NCBI RefSeq assembly: GCF_014764305.1
Contig: NZ_CP061703.1
Coordinates: forward strand, 3,019,501 to 3,083,500
From: Mesoflavibacter profundi
GTDB taxonomy: Bacteria; Bacteroidota; Bacteroidia; Flavobacteriales; Flavobacteriaceae
Direction: 5' to 3'
Length of the DNA: 64,000 nt
This document shows positions 43,471-53,072 of the stretch, in pieces. Every line of letters begins with the position of its first letter. Positions within the stretch are counted from its first letter, which is position 1. The notes under the pieces are model-generated. The model had not been told where the DNA came from, did not search any database, and saw only the letters and a program-made list of their open reading frames with translations. The translations under genes were made by a program, and so were the position numbers.

Positions 43471-44429
43471 TTTTGAGTTATGATAAATTCGATTTGCTGC
43501 TCTTCTACTCTAGCATTTTTAACGTTTTTAGGTTGTTGGATTAATTCGGGAATTAAAAAAGAGTTGTTTTTTACTTTTTTATAATCACATTGTACAACAA
43601 AATCGGTTTTACTAATAGTATTAAAATTTTCTATAGTTGTAGAGTATTTTACATTGACTTGCTTAGGAAAATAATTGATTGATAAATGTTCTGGCACATT
43701 AGTAATTGTGACAGGTAAAGTAATTATTCCTTCTGTAAATTTAGAAACTTCCAATTTGAAGTTGACTTGGGTTTGCGATACTTTAATCTCTTTACTTATA
43801 TTATCTAAAATTAACTGTATAGGTTTATTAATATTAGTTTTTACTTCTTCGTAAGTTTTAGATTCGGTTGTGATAAAATCTATTTTTTGCAGAAGTGTTG
43901 CAGGACCAATTATATTTATAGATTCTGGCTTTACAGTAATTAGATCTAAAGTGTTATATCCTTCTTTAAAAGCTATTTTAAAATTACTTTTTATTGGTAC
44001 TTTTTTAACTTGATTTACATCAAAATTAAAGACTAAAGTGTCTGGGTTTATACTTAATACTTTAGTGTCTTTACCAAATTGTTTACTTATGCTAGAAAAT
44101 CCTTTACGTTCTGTCCATATTAAAGTTGAATCTTTTTGTAAGACATCATTTTGAAGATTAACTTTTACTTCAGGTTTATTAAAAGCATAATTTAACCAAT
44201 TAAACCCATGTGTTTCTAAAGTAATAATTAATTGGTTGGCAGAATCGTTTAGAATGACTTGTGTTTCTTTTACATCTGTTGGCTTGACATTAAATACTAA
44301 AGTACCTTGATAAGTCTGAGATAATTTAGTTAACACCAATATACTTAGAGCAATCATAAAAAAGACAAAAAACACATTAAGTTTTTTACTTCTAAATAAT
44401 GACAAGATTTTGGCTTTTAAAGATTTCAT
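43467..44429 (-). CDS. YbbR-like domain-containing membrane protein
   Basis: The 320-residue protein has one N-terminal membrane helix (KKLNVFFVFFMIALSILVLTKL, about 15-35) and a large extracytoplasmic part made of YbbR-like beta domains. The repeated pattern is seen in KVPIKSNFKIAFKEGYNTLDLITVKPESINIIGP near 150 and GIITLPVTITNVPEHLSINYFPKQVNVKY near 235. In Firmicutes the homologue CdaR controls a diadenylate cyclase, but no cyclase gene is visible here. The role in Bacteroidota is unknown. The gene lies between a glycosyltransferase (2 bp away) and coaE (4-bp overlap). Confidence 0.85.
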   Translation of the reverse strand: MKSLKAKILSLFRSKKLNVFFVFFMIALSILVLTKLSQTYQGTLVFNVKPTDVKETQVILNDSANQLIITLETHGFNWLNYAFNKPEVKVNLQNDVLQKDSTLIWTERKGFSSISKQFGKDTKVLSINPDTLVFNFDVNQVKKVPIKSNFKIAFKEGYNTLDLITVKPESINIIGPATLLQKIDFITTESKTYEEVKTNINKPIQLILDNISKEIKVSQTQVNFKLEVSKFTEGIITLPVTITNVPEHLSINYFPKQVNVKYSTTIENFNTISKTDFVVQCDYKKVKNNSFLIPELIQQPKNVKNARVEEQQIEFIITQK

Positions 44430-44431
44430 CT

Positions 44432-45433
44432 TTACTTAAAAAATAATTTAGGAAACAATTGCTCAGGCTGCTTTTTACTAAAAAGTAATTTAATATTAGA
44501 TTTTAAAAAACCATAACCGTAACCAGAAAATTGAATTATTATAGCTATTAAGCTTTGTATAGCAACAATTAAATTTTTAGTCTTATAGCATGCTAGTAAA
44601 AAAGCTAGAATAAAATACCCAACATAACACATTAAAAATATTTTATACCCTAGAATATATAATATAAAACTAAATAAAAGTCCAATAATAAATAACGAAG
44701 GAAACCAATAAGTTACCTTTTTAGTTGAAGGATGCCACGAATTTAAAATTGGTCTAACCGATCCAAATTTATACACCTGGATGTAAAATTTTGTCCAAGA
44801 TATACGTCTTTTATGATACACAAATGCATCTTCAATTAATTTGGTTTGGTAACCTAATTGCCATAATCTAATTGTTAGATCTGGATCTTCACCAGGATGA
44901 ATATTGCCAAAACCTTTTGAAGCTTCAAAAGCAGCTTTAGATAAACCCATATTAAAACTTCTAGGCTGAAAACGATTTACAGCATGCTTACTTCCTCGTA
45001 TTCCGCCAGTAGTAATAAAAGAAGTCATACTAAAATCTATTGCCTTTTGTAATGTTGTAAAATCTTTATGCGCTGCATCAGGACCACCAAAACAATCAAC
45101 AAAATTCTCGGTTAAGCTTTTTAAGACCTTTTTTAAATATTGTTTTGGCAAAATACAATCACTATCTAAAATGATAAAATAATTTCCTTTTGCCTTTCTC
45201 ATCCCAAAATTTCTAGAATCTCCTGGACCAGAATTGGCTTTAAAATAATAGGAAATATTTAAAGTAGTGTTATACTTTTCTACAACAGCTTTAGAAGTAA
45301 TGGTAGATCCATCTTCTATTATTACAACCTCAAAAGGAATATCACCTATTAAATTTGATAAGCTATGCAATAGTTCATCAATCTCATTAGGTCTATTATA
45401 AACAGGTACAATAAATGAAAAGTTTAACTTCAT
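44432..45433 (-). CDS. membrane-bound glycosyltransferase family 2 protein
   Basis: The 333-residue protein starts with a GT-A domain (about 1-235): FSFIVPVYNRPNEIDELLHSL near residue 5, VVIIEDGST near 37, the metal-binding DSDC in FIILDSDCILP near 90, and GEDPDLTIRLWQLGYQ near 180. Two or three membrane helices follow (about 240-310), including FPSLFIIGLLFSFILYILGY. It should transfer a sugar from a nucleotide donor to a lipid or polysaccharide acceptor at the inner membrane. Substrates are unknown. It heads the glycosyltransferase-ybbR-coaE run. Confidence 0.9.
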   Translation of the reverse strand: MKLNFSFIVPVYNRPNEIDELLHSLSNLIGDIPFEVVIIEDGSTITSKAVVEKYNTTLNISYYFKANSGPGDSRNFGMRKAKGNYFIILDSDCILPKQYLKKVLKSLTENFVDCFGGPDAAHKDFTTLQKAIDFSMTSFITTGGIRGSKHAVNRFQPRSFNMGLSKAAFEASKGFGNIHPGEDPDLTIRLWQLGYQTKLIEDAFVYHKRRISWTKFYIQVYKFGSVRPILNSWHPSTKKVTYWFPSLFIIGLLFSFILYILGYKIFLMCYVGYFILAFLLACYKTKNLIVAIQSLIAIIIQFSGYGYGFLKSNIKLLFSKKQPEQLFPKLFFK

Positions 45434-45457
45434 AAAACAAATTTAAGTTAAACACAT

Positions 45458-45485
45458 AAAAAAAGCCACCAAATGGTGGCTCTTT
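45458..45485 (-). terminator. terminator of the type IX-secreted protein gene
   Basis: GCCACC (45465-45470) and GGTGGC (45475-45480) form a GC-rich stem around AAAT. On the minus strand a run of seven T follows. Confidence 0.85.
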
Positions 45486-45503
45486 TATTTATTGTAATAA
45501 AAA

Positions 45504-48194
45504 TTAATTTTTAATTACTTTAATTGTATTTGTAGAATTACCAATAGTAACTTTAACAAAATATGCACCAGCTTGTAAATTAGTCATATCTACAACTTCT
45601 GTCATTGTATTAGGTACATTTCTGTAAACCTCTTGACCTATCATATTAAATACAGATACATTATTTATCTCTTTCTGAGACTTTAAAGTTAAATTGTTAT
45701 TAACTGGGTTAGGATAATAGCTAAATCCTAATTCTTGATCAAATTGTGCAGTAGAAAGCGCAACTTCTGAAACAGTTAATGTAAATGCTCCTGGAGCTTG
45801 CATTCTTGCTGTTCCGTCGTCTGTTACTCTTACATAATACGTTTGTCCATCTACCAGTCCAGTTACTGTTTGTTGGTTACAAACTAATTCTGTAGTACAG
45901 TCTGAGAATACAGAGAAATTAGCAGCTGTACATTCGATACTTACTTCTGTTGAAGCTGGTCCAACAAATGAATACCAAACATCAGAAATAATTCCTGAAT
46001 CACAAGCAGATGTTACACCAGAATCTGTAGCGCCTGTATTATCACCAGACATCTCTACACCTAATGTTAATGGGAATGCACCAGCACATTCGTCGTTTTC
46101 TGGAACAGTACTAGCATTTAAATATAAATCTCCTGTGTTTGTACCAGTAGTTGTTACATTCCAACCTGTTGCACCAAATGTCATATTAAAAGAACCTACA
46201 ACTACATAATATGTACCTGCTGGTTGACCGGATAATGTTAAAGAACTTAAAGTACCTGTTCCACCATCGTCATTATTACCAATTAAGTTTCCTGAAGCAT
46301 CATAAATTCCTATTTCAGTGTCAAACGCACCACCTTCTGTATCAATTGTAAAGTCTGTACATGTTGCATCATAAACCAACTCATACCAATGTAATTCACC
46401 TGCAAGTAATTCACTTACTGCAGAATCATTTGCAAGACCACAGTCTCCTGTTAAATTTAATGTTGCTATAGTTAGAGGAGGACAATTATCTTCAAAAGAT
46501 CCTAAATTAACATTACAAGCTGCATTTTGCTCGTGTTCTAATACTAAATTAACAGGAGTACCTTGAGCAAAAGGACCTACTGTATATGTACCTGTTGCGT
46601 TAATTCCAGTTGTAGCTGCTACTCCACCATCATTTGAAATGGTTAATGAAGTTGCATCACCTAAGTCTGTAATTTCAACATCTACACTAAATTGATTGTT
46701 AGCACAATCGTCGTTTACAGTCGTAGTTGCAACTGGTGAAGAACAAGTAACAACAATTATATTTACATCTAAATCCATAGTTACACCATACGCTCCATTA
46801 TAACATGAGTTTGGTGTTGCTTGTCCTGAATCTGCAGTACCAATTCTCATTCTGTGTTGACCTAAAGCAGCTGTAGCAGGCATCATAAATGAAGCATCTA
46901 ATGTTGTTGGATTATCAGCAAGAGAAACACCATCAAATACTTGTTCAGAAGAATCAAAAACAAAATCATCATTAAAATCTATCCAAATATTAGTATCATA
47001 TGTCCAACCTGTTTGAAATACTATTTGAACATTAGCTGTTAAACCTTGTCCTAAGTCTACTGGAGTTCCTGTAAAATCTTCGTATGTAACATCACCTCCA
47101 CTAGTAAAGTCTGTAGTTCCTACTTGTAAACTTCCAATCCCAGTACCATCATTACTTGAAGGTATTGATTCACAATAACAAGAAGTTGAAAATGTAGTAA
47201 AAGACCCTTCAGCACATCCAGATGTTTGACCTGCTGTATTATATGCATTGACTGTATAGTAGTAATTGGCTCCTGCAACTTGGTTGGTAAAAGTATAAGA
47301 CAAAGATGTTCCTAAATCTGTTGCATCTTCAATATCATTAGCTCCTGGAGTAGTTCCTGCAGTTATTGTATAGCCATCTGCTCCATCAATAGCTAACCAA
47401 GAGATTTGAGAATCATAGTTACCACAAGCTGGATCAGTTACTGCTGTTACCTCTGGACATACTTCAGGTGCGTTAATAGTAGTAAAACTATATTCTGTAC
47501 AACCTGATGCAGCTCCATTAGCATTAGTTGGTACGATGTTAACATAAAAAGTTGTTCCAGGTGCTAATGAACCAACATTTACAGTTGTTACGTCGCCTAA
47601 AGAAGCAGAGTAAACGTCAGAAGCCCCAGTTGTTGTACCTACAGTTATGTCATAACCTGAAGCGCCTCCAGTTGCAGCAGACCATGAAATATCACCAGTA
47701 ACAGGCACATCAATTGAAGCATCTGCAGGAGATGTCATAACTGCATCGCAATTTGGTGGTGTTGACGGTGTATAAGTAACATCTAAATCTATATCAAAGA
47801 ATACTAAATCATTATAGGCGTCAATATCCTCACTTGTTATTGTTATAGTAGTAAAACCTGTAACGTCTAAACCGTTAAATTCAGCATCACAACCACCTAA
47901 AATTGATGTACCATCTGCAACTCCTCCAGTAACAGCTAAATCAAATGCATACCAACTGCCACAATACGCAGTACTTCCCGTAGCAGAATTATAGTGAGTT
48001 GTAAAAGTACCTAAAGAAACAGCATCAATTGGAGCTGCTCCATTTACAGTAATATCACCAGAGTTAATTGTTAAAACTGTTGGCGCAGAATCTGTACCAC
48101 TAGTTCCAAAATTTTCTGATGTCGTTACTTGAGCATTTGCTTGCCATATAAACAAAGCTAGAAATGCAAAAATCATAAAAGTAATTTTTTTCAT
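45504..48194 (-). CDS. large secreted multidomain protein with type IX sorting domain
   Basis: The 896-residue protein has a signal peptide (MKKITFMIFAFLALFIWQANAQ). Residues about 150-335 hold two fibronectin type III-like repeats, each with a SWxA/SWLA...GYxITxGTTxGxxD pattern. A GEVED-type domain follows (NIWIDFNDDFVFDSSEQVFDG near 400), then a pre-peptidase-like part with GAFDTEIGIYDASGNLIGNNDDG near 620. The end is a type A C-terminal sorting domain: SYYPNPVNNNLTL near 825 and the final NTIKVIKN. It should cross the outer membrane through the type IX system and be displayed or released. No enzyme domain is seen, so it may be an adhesin or a carrier. It is a single-gene unit. Confidence 0.9.
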   Translation of the reverse strand: MKKITFMIFAFLALFIWQANAQVTTSENFGTSGTDSAPTVLTINSGDITVNGAAPIDAVSLGTFTTHYNSATGSTAYCGSWYAFDLAVTGGVADGTSILGGCDAEFNGLDVTGFTTITITSEDIDAYNDLVFFDIDLDVTYTPSTPPNCDAVMTSPADASIDVPVTGDISWSAATGGASGYDITVGTTTGASDVYSASLGDVTTVNVGSLAPGTTFYVNIVPTNANGAASGCTEYSFTTINAPEVCPEVTAVTDPACGNYDSQISWLAIDGADGYTITAGTTPGANDIEDATDLGTSLSYTFTNQVAGANYYYTVNAYNTAGQTSGCAEGSFTTFSTSCYCESIPSSNDGTGIGSLQVGTTDFTSGGDVTYEDFTGTPVDLGQGLTANVQIVFQTGWTYDTNIWIDFNDDFVFDSSEQVFDGVSLADNPTTLDASFMMPATAALGQHRMRIGTADSGQATPNSCYNGAYGVTMDLDVNIIVVTCSSPVATTTVNDDCANNQFSVDVEITDLGDATSLTISNDGGVAATTGINATGTYTVGPFAQGTPVNLVLEHEQNAACNVNLGSFEDNCPPLTIATLNLTGDCGLANDSAVSELLAGELHWYELVYDATCTDFTIDTEGGAFDTEIGIYDASGNLIGNNDDGGTGTLSSLTLSGQPAGTYYVVVGSFNMTFGATGWNVTTTGTNTGDLYLNASTVPENDECAGAFPLTLGVEMSGDNTGATDSGVTSACDSGIISDVWYSFVGPASTEVSIECTAANFSVFSDCTTELVCNQQTVTGLVDGQTYYVRVTDDGTARMQAPGAFTLTVSEVALSTAQFDQELGFSYYPNPVNNNLTLKSQKEINNVSVFNMIGQEVYRNVPNTMTEVVDMTNLQAGAYFVKVTIGNSTNTIKVIKN

Positions 48195-48246
48195 ATTAAT
48201 TAAGTTTAGTATTTATTTATATACCTTATAAAAATATTAATTTAAT

Positions 48247-48265
48247 GTTAAGTATTATGCTTAAC
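48247..48265. promoter_or_regulatory. inverted repeat upstream of the type IX-secreted protein gene
   Basis: GTTAAG (48247-48252) and CTTAAC (48260-48265) face each other over seven bases, within the 199-bp spacer shared with the fabI terminator. It lies about 55-70 bp upstream of the start and could be an operator. The rest of the spacer shows nothing I can name. Confidence 0.3.
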
Positions 48266-48339
48266 TGTTATCAAATCGTTTAAAAACAAATAAAATAGTT
48301 AAAGTGTTAACATTTTATTATGATCAAATATTTATTCAT

Positions 48340-48370
48340 AAAAAAAGCGCTTTACAAAATGTAAAGCGCT
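48340..48370 (-). terminator. terminator of fabI
   Basis: AGCGCTTTACA (48346-48356) pairs perfectly with TGTAAAGCGCT (48360-48370), followed on the minus strand by a run of six T. Confidence 0.9.
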
Positions 48371-48393
48371 TATATTTAAGTAATAAATTATAA

Positions 48394-49215
48394 TTATTCT
48401 TGATTTTCTACAAAAGTATCCATCACAGCATCACTTACTCCCATATTACTAAAACCACCATCGTTATACAGATTTTGTAATGTAACTCTTTTTGTTAAAT
48501 CACTAAATAACGTTACTGTATAATTAGCACAATCTAAAGCTGTAGCATTTCCTAAAGGAGACATTTTTTCTGCGTAAGCAATAAACCCATCAAATCCTTT
48601 TACACCTTGACCAGCTGTTGTTGGTGTTGGAGACTGCGAAATTGTATTTACTCTTACTTTTTTATCTCTTCCAAAGAAATATCCAAAACTGCGGGCAATA
48701 CTTTCTAAATAAGCTTTATTATCTGCCATATCATTATAATCTGGAAAAACACGTTGTGCAGCCATGTATGTTAAAGCTACGATACTTCCCCATTCATTCA
48801 TTGCATCTTTTTTATATAAAGTTTGCATTGTTTTATGAAAAGACATTGCAGATACGTCTGTTCCTTTTTGTGTCCAATCATAATTTTGATCTGTGTAAGC
48901 ACGACCTTTACGAACGTTTACAGACATTCCAATTGAGTGTAAAACAAAGTCTATTTTTCCGCCTAATAACTCCATAGATTTTTCTACTAAATTTTCTAAA
49001 TCTTCTAAATTAGTAGCATCTGCTGGAATAATATGAGATCCTGTTTTACTTGCTAATTGATCTATTTGTCCCATACGCATAGCTATAGGCGCATTAGTTA
49101 ACACAAATTCTCCGCCTTCTTCATGTACACGTTCTGCAGTTTTCCATGCTATTGAGTTTGGATCTAATGCTCCAAATATGATTCCTTTTTTTCCTTTTAA
49201 TAAATTGAATGACAT
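48394..49215 (-). CDS. fabI: enoyl-[acyl-carrier-protein] reductase, NADH-dependent
   Basis: FabI reduces the double bond of enoyl-ACP in the last step of each fatty-acid elongation cycle. The 273-residue protein is an atypical SDR: the cofactor start is GKKGIIFGALDPNSIAWKTAERV, HSIGMSV near 91 follows, and the catalytic Tyr-x6-Lys is in DYNDMADNKAYLES near 158. VRVNTISQSPTPTTAGQGVKG near 190 is the mobile substrate loop, somewhat longer than in E. coli. FabI is the target of triclosan-type inhibitors. It has a promoter-like element of its own and a strong terminator, so it appears monocistronic. Confidence 0.94.
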   Translation of the reverse strand: MSFNLLKGKKGIIFGALDPNSIAWKTAERVHEEGGEFVLTNAPIAMRMGQIDQLASKTGSHIIPADATNLEDLENLVEKSMELLGGKIDFVLHSIGMSVNVRKGRAYTDQNYDWTQKGTDVSAMSFHKTMQTLYKKDAMNEWGSIVALTYMAAQRVFPDYNDMADNKAYLESIARSFGYFFGRDKKVRVNTISQSPTPTTAGQGVKGFDGFIAYAEKMSPLGNATALDCANYTVTLFSDLTKRVTLQNLYNDGGFSNMGVSDAVMDTFVENQE

Positions 49216-49250
49216 ATTAATAGTTGTTTCGTTTTTTTGTTATGAGATTT

Positions 49251-49258
49251 CAAATGTA
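49251..49258 (-). promoter_or_regulatory. candidate -7 element for fabI
   Basis: TACATTTG on the minus strand matches TAnnTTTG, 35 bp before the start codon. The -33 element is poorly conserved. Confidence 0.4.
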
Positions 49259-49285
49259 TAAAATAACTTTTTACTTTAAGTGATA

Positions 49286-50938
49286 TTAATTTAATAATTG
49301 TTTAGCATGAGCTATTGCTGAATCTGATATTTTTGTTCCTCCAAGCATTTGAGCTAATTCTACTACTCTTTCGTCATAATCTAATTTAATTAAATTTGAA
49401 GTAGTTACATTATTAATATCTTCTTTATACACTTTAAAATGTGTATTTCCTTTTGCTGCTATTTGTGGTAAATGTGTAATGCTAAATACTTGCATTTGCT
49501 TACTCATTTGTGACATAATATCTGCCATTTTATTTGAGATTTCGCCAGAAACGCCAGTATCTATTTCATCAAAAATAATACTTGGTAGTTTTATGTATTG
49601 TGATAATATAGCTTTTATTGCTAGCATTATTCGCGATAATTCTCCACCTGAAGCCGCCTTTTTTAATGTATTAAATTGTCCGCCTTTATTTGCTGAAAAT
49701 AAAAAACTTAATTGATCTTTACCATTACTTAAAAAGTCTGATGCAGGTATTAATGTAATTTCAAATTGTGCATTTGGCATTCCTAGTTTAGCAAGAATAT
49801 TCTGCAATTGTCGAATTAAATTAGGTATTGCTTTATTGCGTTTTTCTGTAATAATTTTGGCTTGATTATTAAGTGTTTGTTTTATTTCTTCTATTTGGTT
49901 TTGTTTATCTACTATATCCTTATCTACATTTTCTGTAGCTTCAACTTTAATTGATAATTCTTCTTTAATTTTTATTAATTCTAACACATTTTGCGCAACG
50001 TGTTTTTGCATCAAATTATTTATAAGTGCAAGTTTAGCATCTACTTGTTCTAATCTAGATGGATTAACTTCTAAAATAGAGTGATAATTATCTATATCTG
50101 TCACCACATCATCAAGCTCTATTAAACAGCTATTTACGCGATTAAAAATATCTATATATTTATCTGAAATTGTTGAAAGTTTTTGAAGATTGTTTTTTAC
50201 TTCTCTTAAGTTTTCTATAATTCCTACTTGCTCTTCTGTTAGTAATTGATTAGAACTCTCTAACTTTTCTTGTATTGCTTCAACATTACTTAAAACCTCA
50301 TATTCTTCTTCTAAATCTTGCAACTCGCCTTCTTTAAGTTTTGCTTCTTCTAACTCTTTAAGTAAAAAAGAATTATAATCGTGTTCTTTTATAGCTTCTG
50401 CTTGAAATTGTTTTAATTCTAATAATTCCTTTTGAAGTATTTTATATGTTTTTAATGTCGTAGTATAAGACTTTAAATCTGCTTCTGTTTTTGCTAAAGC
50501 ATCAATTACTTGAAACTGAAAACTATCATCTACTAATTGTAATGTTTCATTCTGTGAATGAATATCTATTAATTGTTCTCCTAGCTTTTGTAAGCTTGAA
50601 AGATTTACAGGCGAATCGTTTACAAAAGCTCTTGATTTTCCTGATGGTAAAATTTCTCTTCTAACAATTGTTTGCTCTTCATAATCCAAATCTTCTGAAG
50701 CAAATAATGGTTTTAATTTATAGTTAGAAATATTAAAAGTTGCTTCTATTATGCATTTTTTTTCAGGATTTTTTAGGCTTGACAAATCTGCTCTTTTTCC
50801 TAATATTAAAGATAATCCACCAAGTAATATAGATTTTCCTGCACCAGTTTCGCCAGTAATAATAGTAAAACCGTCATTAAAATTTACTTGCATTTGATCT
50901 ATTAATGCATAGTTTTTTATAGTTAATCCTGTTAACAT
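49286..50938 (-). CDS. recN: DNA repair protein RecN
   Basis: RecN is an SMC-like ATPase that joins broken DNA ends in double-strand break repair. The 550-residue length is typical. The N-terminal ATPase half has MLTGLTIKNYALIDQMQVNF and the Walker A FTIITGETGAGKSILLGGLSL near 35. The middle (about 150-370) is a long antiparallel coiled coil. The C-terminal half has the signature AASGGELSRIMLAIKAIL near 430 and Walker B PSIIFDEIDTGVSGE near 458. It is the last gene of the bamD-rpoZ-coaBC-DUF4835-recN run, 38 bp behind DUF4835. Confidence 0.96.
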   Translation of the reverse strand: MLTGLTIKNYALIDQMQVNFNDGFTIITGETGAGKSILLGGLSLILGKRADLSSLKNPEKKCIIEATFNISNYKLKPLFASEDLDYEEQTIVRREILPSGKSRAFVNDSPVNLSSLQKLGEQLIDIHSQNETLQLVDDSFQFQVIDALAKTEADLKSYTTTLKTYKILQKELLELKQFQAEAIKEHDYNSFLLKELEEAKLKEGELQDLEEEYEVLSNVEAIQEKLESSNQLLTEEQVGIIENLREVKNNLQKLSTISDKYIDIFNRVNSCLIELDDVVTDIDNYHSILEVNPSRLEQVDAKLALINNLMQKHVAQNVLELIKIKEELSIKVEATENVDKDIVDKQNQIEEIKQTLNNQAKIITEKRNKAIPNLIRQLQNILAKLGMPNAQFEITLIPASDFLSNGKDQLSFLFSANKGGQFNTLKKAASGGELSRIMLAIKAILSQYIKLPSIIFDEIDTGVSGEISNKMADIMSQMSKQMQVFSITHLPQIAAKGNTHFKVYKEDINNVTTSNLIKLDYDERVVELAQMLGGTKISDSAIAHAKQLLN

Positions 50939-50976
50939 ATAAGTAAGATATATTGATGGTTATTTAATAACTAATC

Positions 50977-51864
50977 CTAAAACTTAATATTTCGCCATTT
51001 TGAAGAATGCATTGGCGCAACTTTATTTAAAACATCTACCAATTCTACGATTTCTACACTTGGTCCATCTGAAAAGATTTGTTCGATTTCTTCTGCTTTG
51101 GCATCAAAAAATATTCTAGCTAAATAAGAATTTGGTCGTCTTCTGTTCATCTCTTTAAAATTTAAAAGCGATGTTGCAATTTGGTTTTTTGCGTCTTTTA
51201 AATTCGTACTAAATTGATCTAAGCCTTTACGGTGATAACTGTACATGACTTGTCTAAACTCTTTATAAGTTGGCGACATCAAATTATCTATTAAAGCAAA
51301 TCTACTTTGTAAACCGTCTTCTAATTTCCAACCTTTATAATTATTTTGTTGAGAAAAGTTATTAATATTTTGTGCTTGTTTGAAGTATACATCACCTCCA
51401 TTTTCTTCAAAACTATCTGCGTCCATACCTAATATCATATATACATGAAAGGATAATACCGAAATTAAATTAGACACATATTGATTTGGATTGTAAATTA
51501 TATTTTGAAACTCGACATAATCAAAAGAAAAGTCTTTATCATTTATGTTATAGATTGGTGTTGTATAAGAGGCTCCAAAAACTGGTCTAGAAGATTGTAT
51601 TTGTAACGTTGCGTTGTAATTATTTCCAGAATACTCTGTGATATTTATTACTAAATTACAATTAATACGTTCTTGAGGTTTAAACTCTTTATTTGTCCAT
51701 TTTGTATTAGTAATAAATTCGGTTAGCTGGTTCTCTAGAGTTTTAAATTGTTGTAAATTTTCATTACCCGTTAATTGTGCATTTACAACTACAGTTGCAT
51801 TAAACTCTTGAGCAAAACTAATACATTGAGTAAGTAAAATTAATACAAAAAGAAAATTACGCAT
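50977..51864 (-). CDS. DUF4835 family protein
   Basis: The 295-residue protein has a signal peptide (MRNFLFVLILLTQCISFAQ) and a single DUF4835 domain. Typical elements are FNATVVVNAQLTGNENLQQFKTLENQL near residue 20, FDYVEFQNIIYNPNQYVSNLISVLSFHVYMILGMDADSF near 112, and YSYHRKGLDQF near 208. It is exported and likely periplasmic or outer-membrane associated. Its function is unknown, but it is almost always found next to coaBC and recN in Bacteroidota. Here its start overlaps coaBC by 8 bp, which suggests coupled translation. Confidence 0.9.
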   Translation of the reverse strand: MRNFLFVLILLTQCISFAQEFNATVVVNAQLTGNENLQQFKTLENQLTEFITNTKWTNKEFKPQERINCNLVINITEYSGNNYNATLQIQSSRPVFGASYTTPIYNINDKDFSFDYVEFQNIIYNPNQYVSNLISVLSFHVYMILGMDADSFEENGGDVYFKQAQNINNFSQQNNYKGWKLEDGLQSRFALIDNLMSPTYKEFRQVMYSYHRKGLDQFSTNLKDAKNQIATSLLNFKEMNRRRPNSYLARIFFDAKAEEIEQIFSDGPSVEIVELVDVLNKVAPMHSSKWRNIKF

Positions 51865-53068
51865 TTATTGCAGTTATTATAGTGTTTATTATATCTGTTG
51901 CGACTTCGGTTTTAGATTTTAACTTAAATGTACTAATGTTTTCGTCTTTATCTATTAACGTAACTTTATTAGTGTCTGATTTAAAACCTGCACCTTTGTC
52001 CTGTAACGAATTTAATACAATTAAGTCTAAATTCTTTCTTTTTAGTTTGCTTTTTGCATTTTCTACTTCATTATTAGTTTCTAAAGCAAATCCTACTAAA
52101 AACTGACTTGTTTTTATTTCTCCTAAAGATGCTAACACATCTTTTGTTTTTTCTAGCTCTAAAGTTAACGTAGCATCTTTCTTTTTTATTTTTTGATTGG
52201 CTACATTTTTTGGTTTGTAGTCTGCAACTGCTGCTGCTGCTATAACAATATCACTATTAGAATAATATTTATGTGCAGCCTCGTACATATTTAAAGCACT
52301 AACAACAGGAACTATAGTAATTAAATTGTGATTTACTGTTTGATGTGTTGGACCAGAAATTAAAATAACTTCTGCACCTAAATTTGCTGCTGCTTTGGCT
52401 ATCTCGAATCCCATTTTTCCTGAAGAATGATTTCCTATAAATCTAACTGGATCTATAGCTTCATACGTTGGTCCAGCAGTAATCATAACTTTTTTTCCGT
52501 TTAACGGTAGTCCGTTTAAAATATCCTTTTCTATAAACGATACGATATCTTCTGGCTCTGCCATTCTTCCTTGTCCAACTAATCCGCTAGCTAATTCACC
52601 AGAAGTTGCAGGTATCATTACATTACCAAATGCTTGTAATTTACTAAATGAATTTAAAGTAGATGGATGTTTATACATATCTAAATCCATTGCTGGAGCA
52701 AAATATACTTTACATTTTGCCGATAGATACGTTGCTAATAATAAATTATCGCAAGTTCCATTAGCCATTTTTGATAATGTATTTGCTGTTGCTGGCGCTA
52801 TCACAAAATAGTCTGCCCAAAGCCCTAACTCTACATGGTTATTCCAAGTAGCGTTTTCGTCTTCTTCGTCTGTAAATGTGGAATATACAGGATTTTTGGA
52901 AAGTGTAGATAATGTAAGCGGAGTTACAAAATCCTTAGAAGCAGGTGTCATGACTACTTGTACATTGGCACCTGCTTTTATAAATTGTCTAACTAAAGTT
53001 GCTGTTTTATAAGCAGCTATACCAGCGCTTACGCCTAACAGTATATTCTTGCCACTTAAAATAGACAT
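51857..53068 (-). CDS. coaBC: bifunctional phosphopantothenoylcysteine decarboxylase / phosphopantothenate-cysteine ligase
   Basis: CoaBC makes 4'-phosphopantetheine from phosphopantothenate and cysteine in CoA synthesis. The 403-residue protein contains the flavin-dependent CoaC domain (1-180) with LGVSAGIAAYKTATLVRQF at the start, WNNHVELGLWADYFVIAPATANTLSK near 73, and the PAMDLDMY active-site motif near 122. The CoaB ligase domain (about 185-403) opens with KKVMITAGPTYEAIDPVRFIGNHSSG. It works with the CoaE encoded at 42874-43470. It lies 4 bp behind rpoZ. Confidence 0.96.
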   Translation of the reverse strand: MSILSGKNILLGVSAGIAAYKTATLVRQFIKAGANVQVVMTPASKDFVTPLTLSTLSKNPVYSTFTDEEDENATWNNHVELGLWADYFVIAPATANTLSKMANGTCDNLLLATYLSAKCKVYFAPAMDLDMYKHPSTLNSFSKLQAFGNVMIPATSGELASGLVGQGRMAEPEDIVSFIEKDILNGLPLNGKKVMITAGPTYEAIDPVRFIGNHSSGKMGFEIAKAAANLGAEVILISGPTHQTVNHNLITIVPVVSALNMYEAAHKYYSNSDIVIAAAAVADYKPKNVANQKIKKKDATLTLELEKTKDVLASLGEIKTSQFLVGFALETNNEVENAKSKLKRKNLDLIVLNSLQDKGAGFKSDTNKVTLIDKDENISTFKLKSKTEVATDIINTIITAINA

Positions 53069-53072
53069 GCGA

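Noticed and set aside
48618-48977. 119-codon plus-strand frame inside fabI
   Set aside because: It is the antisense shadow of fabI and lacks a recognisable domain or promoter.
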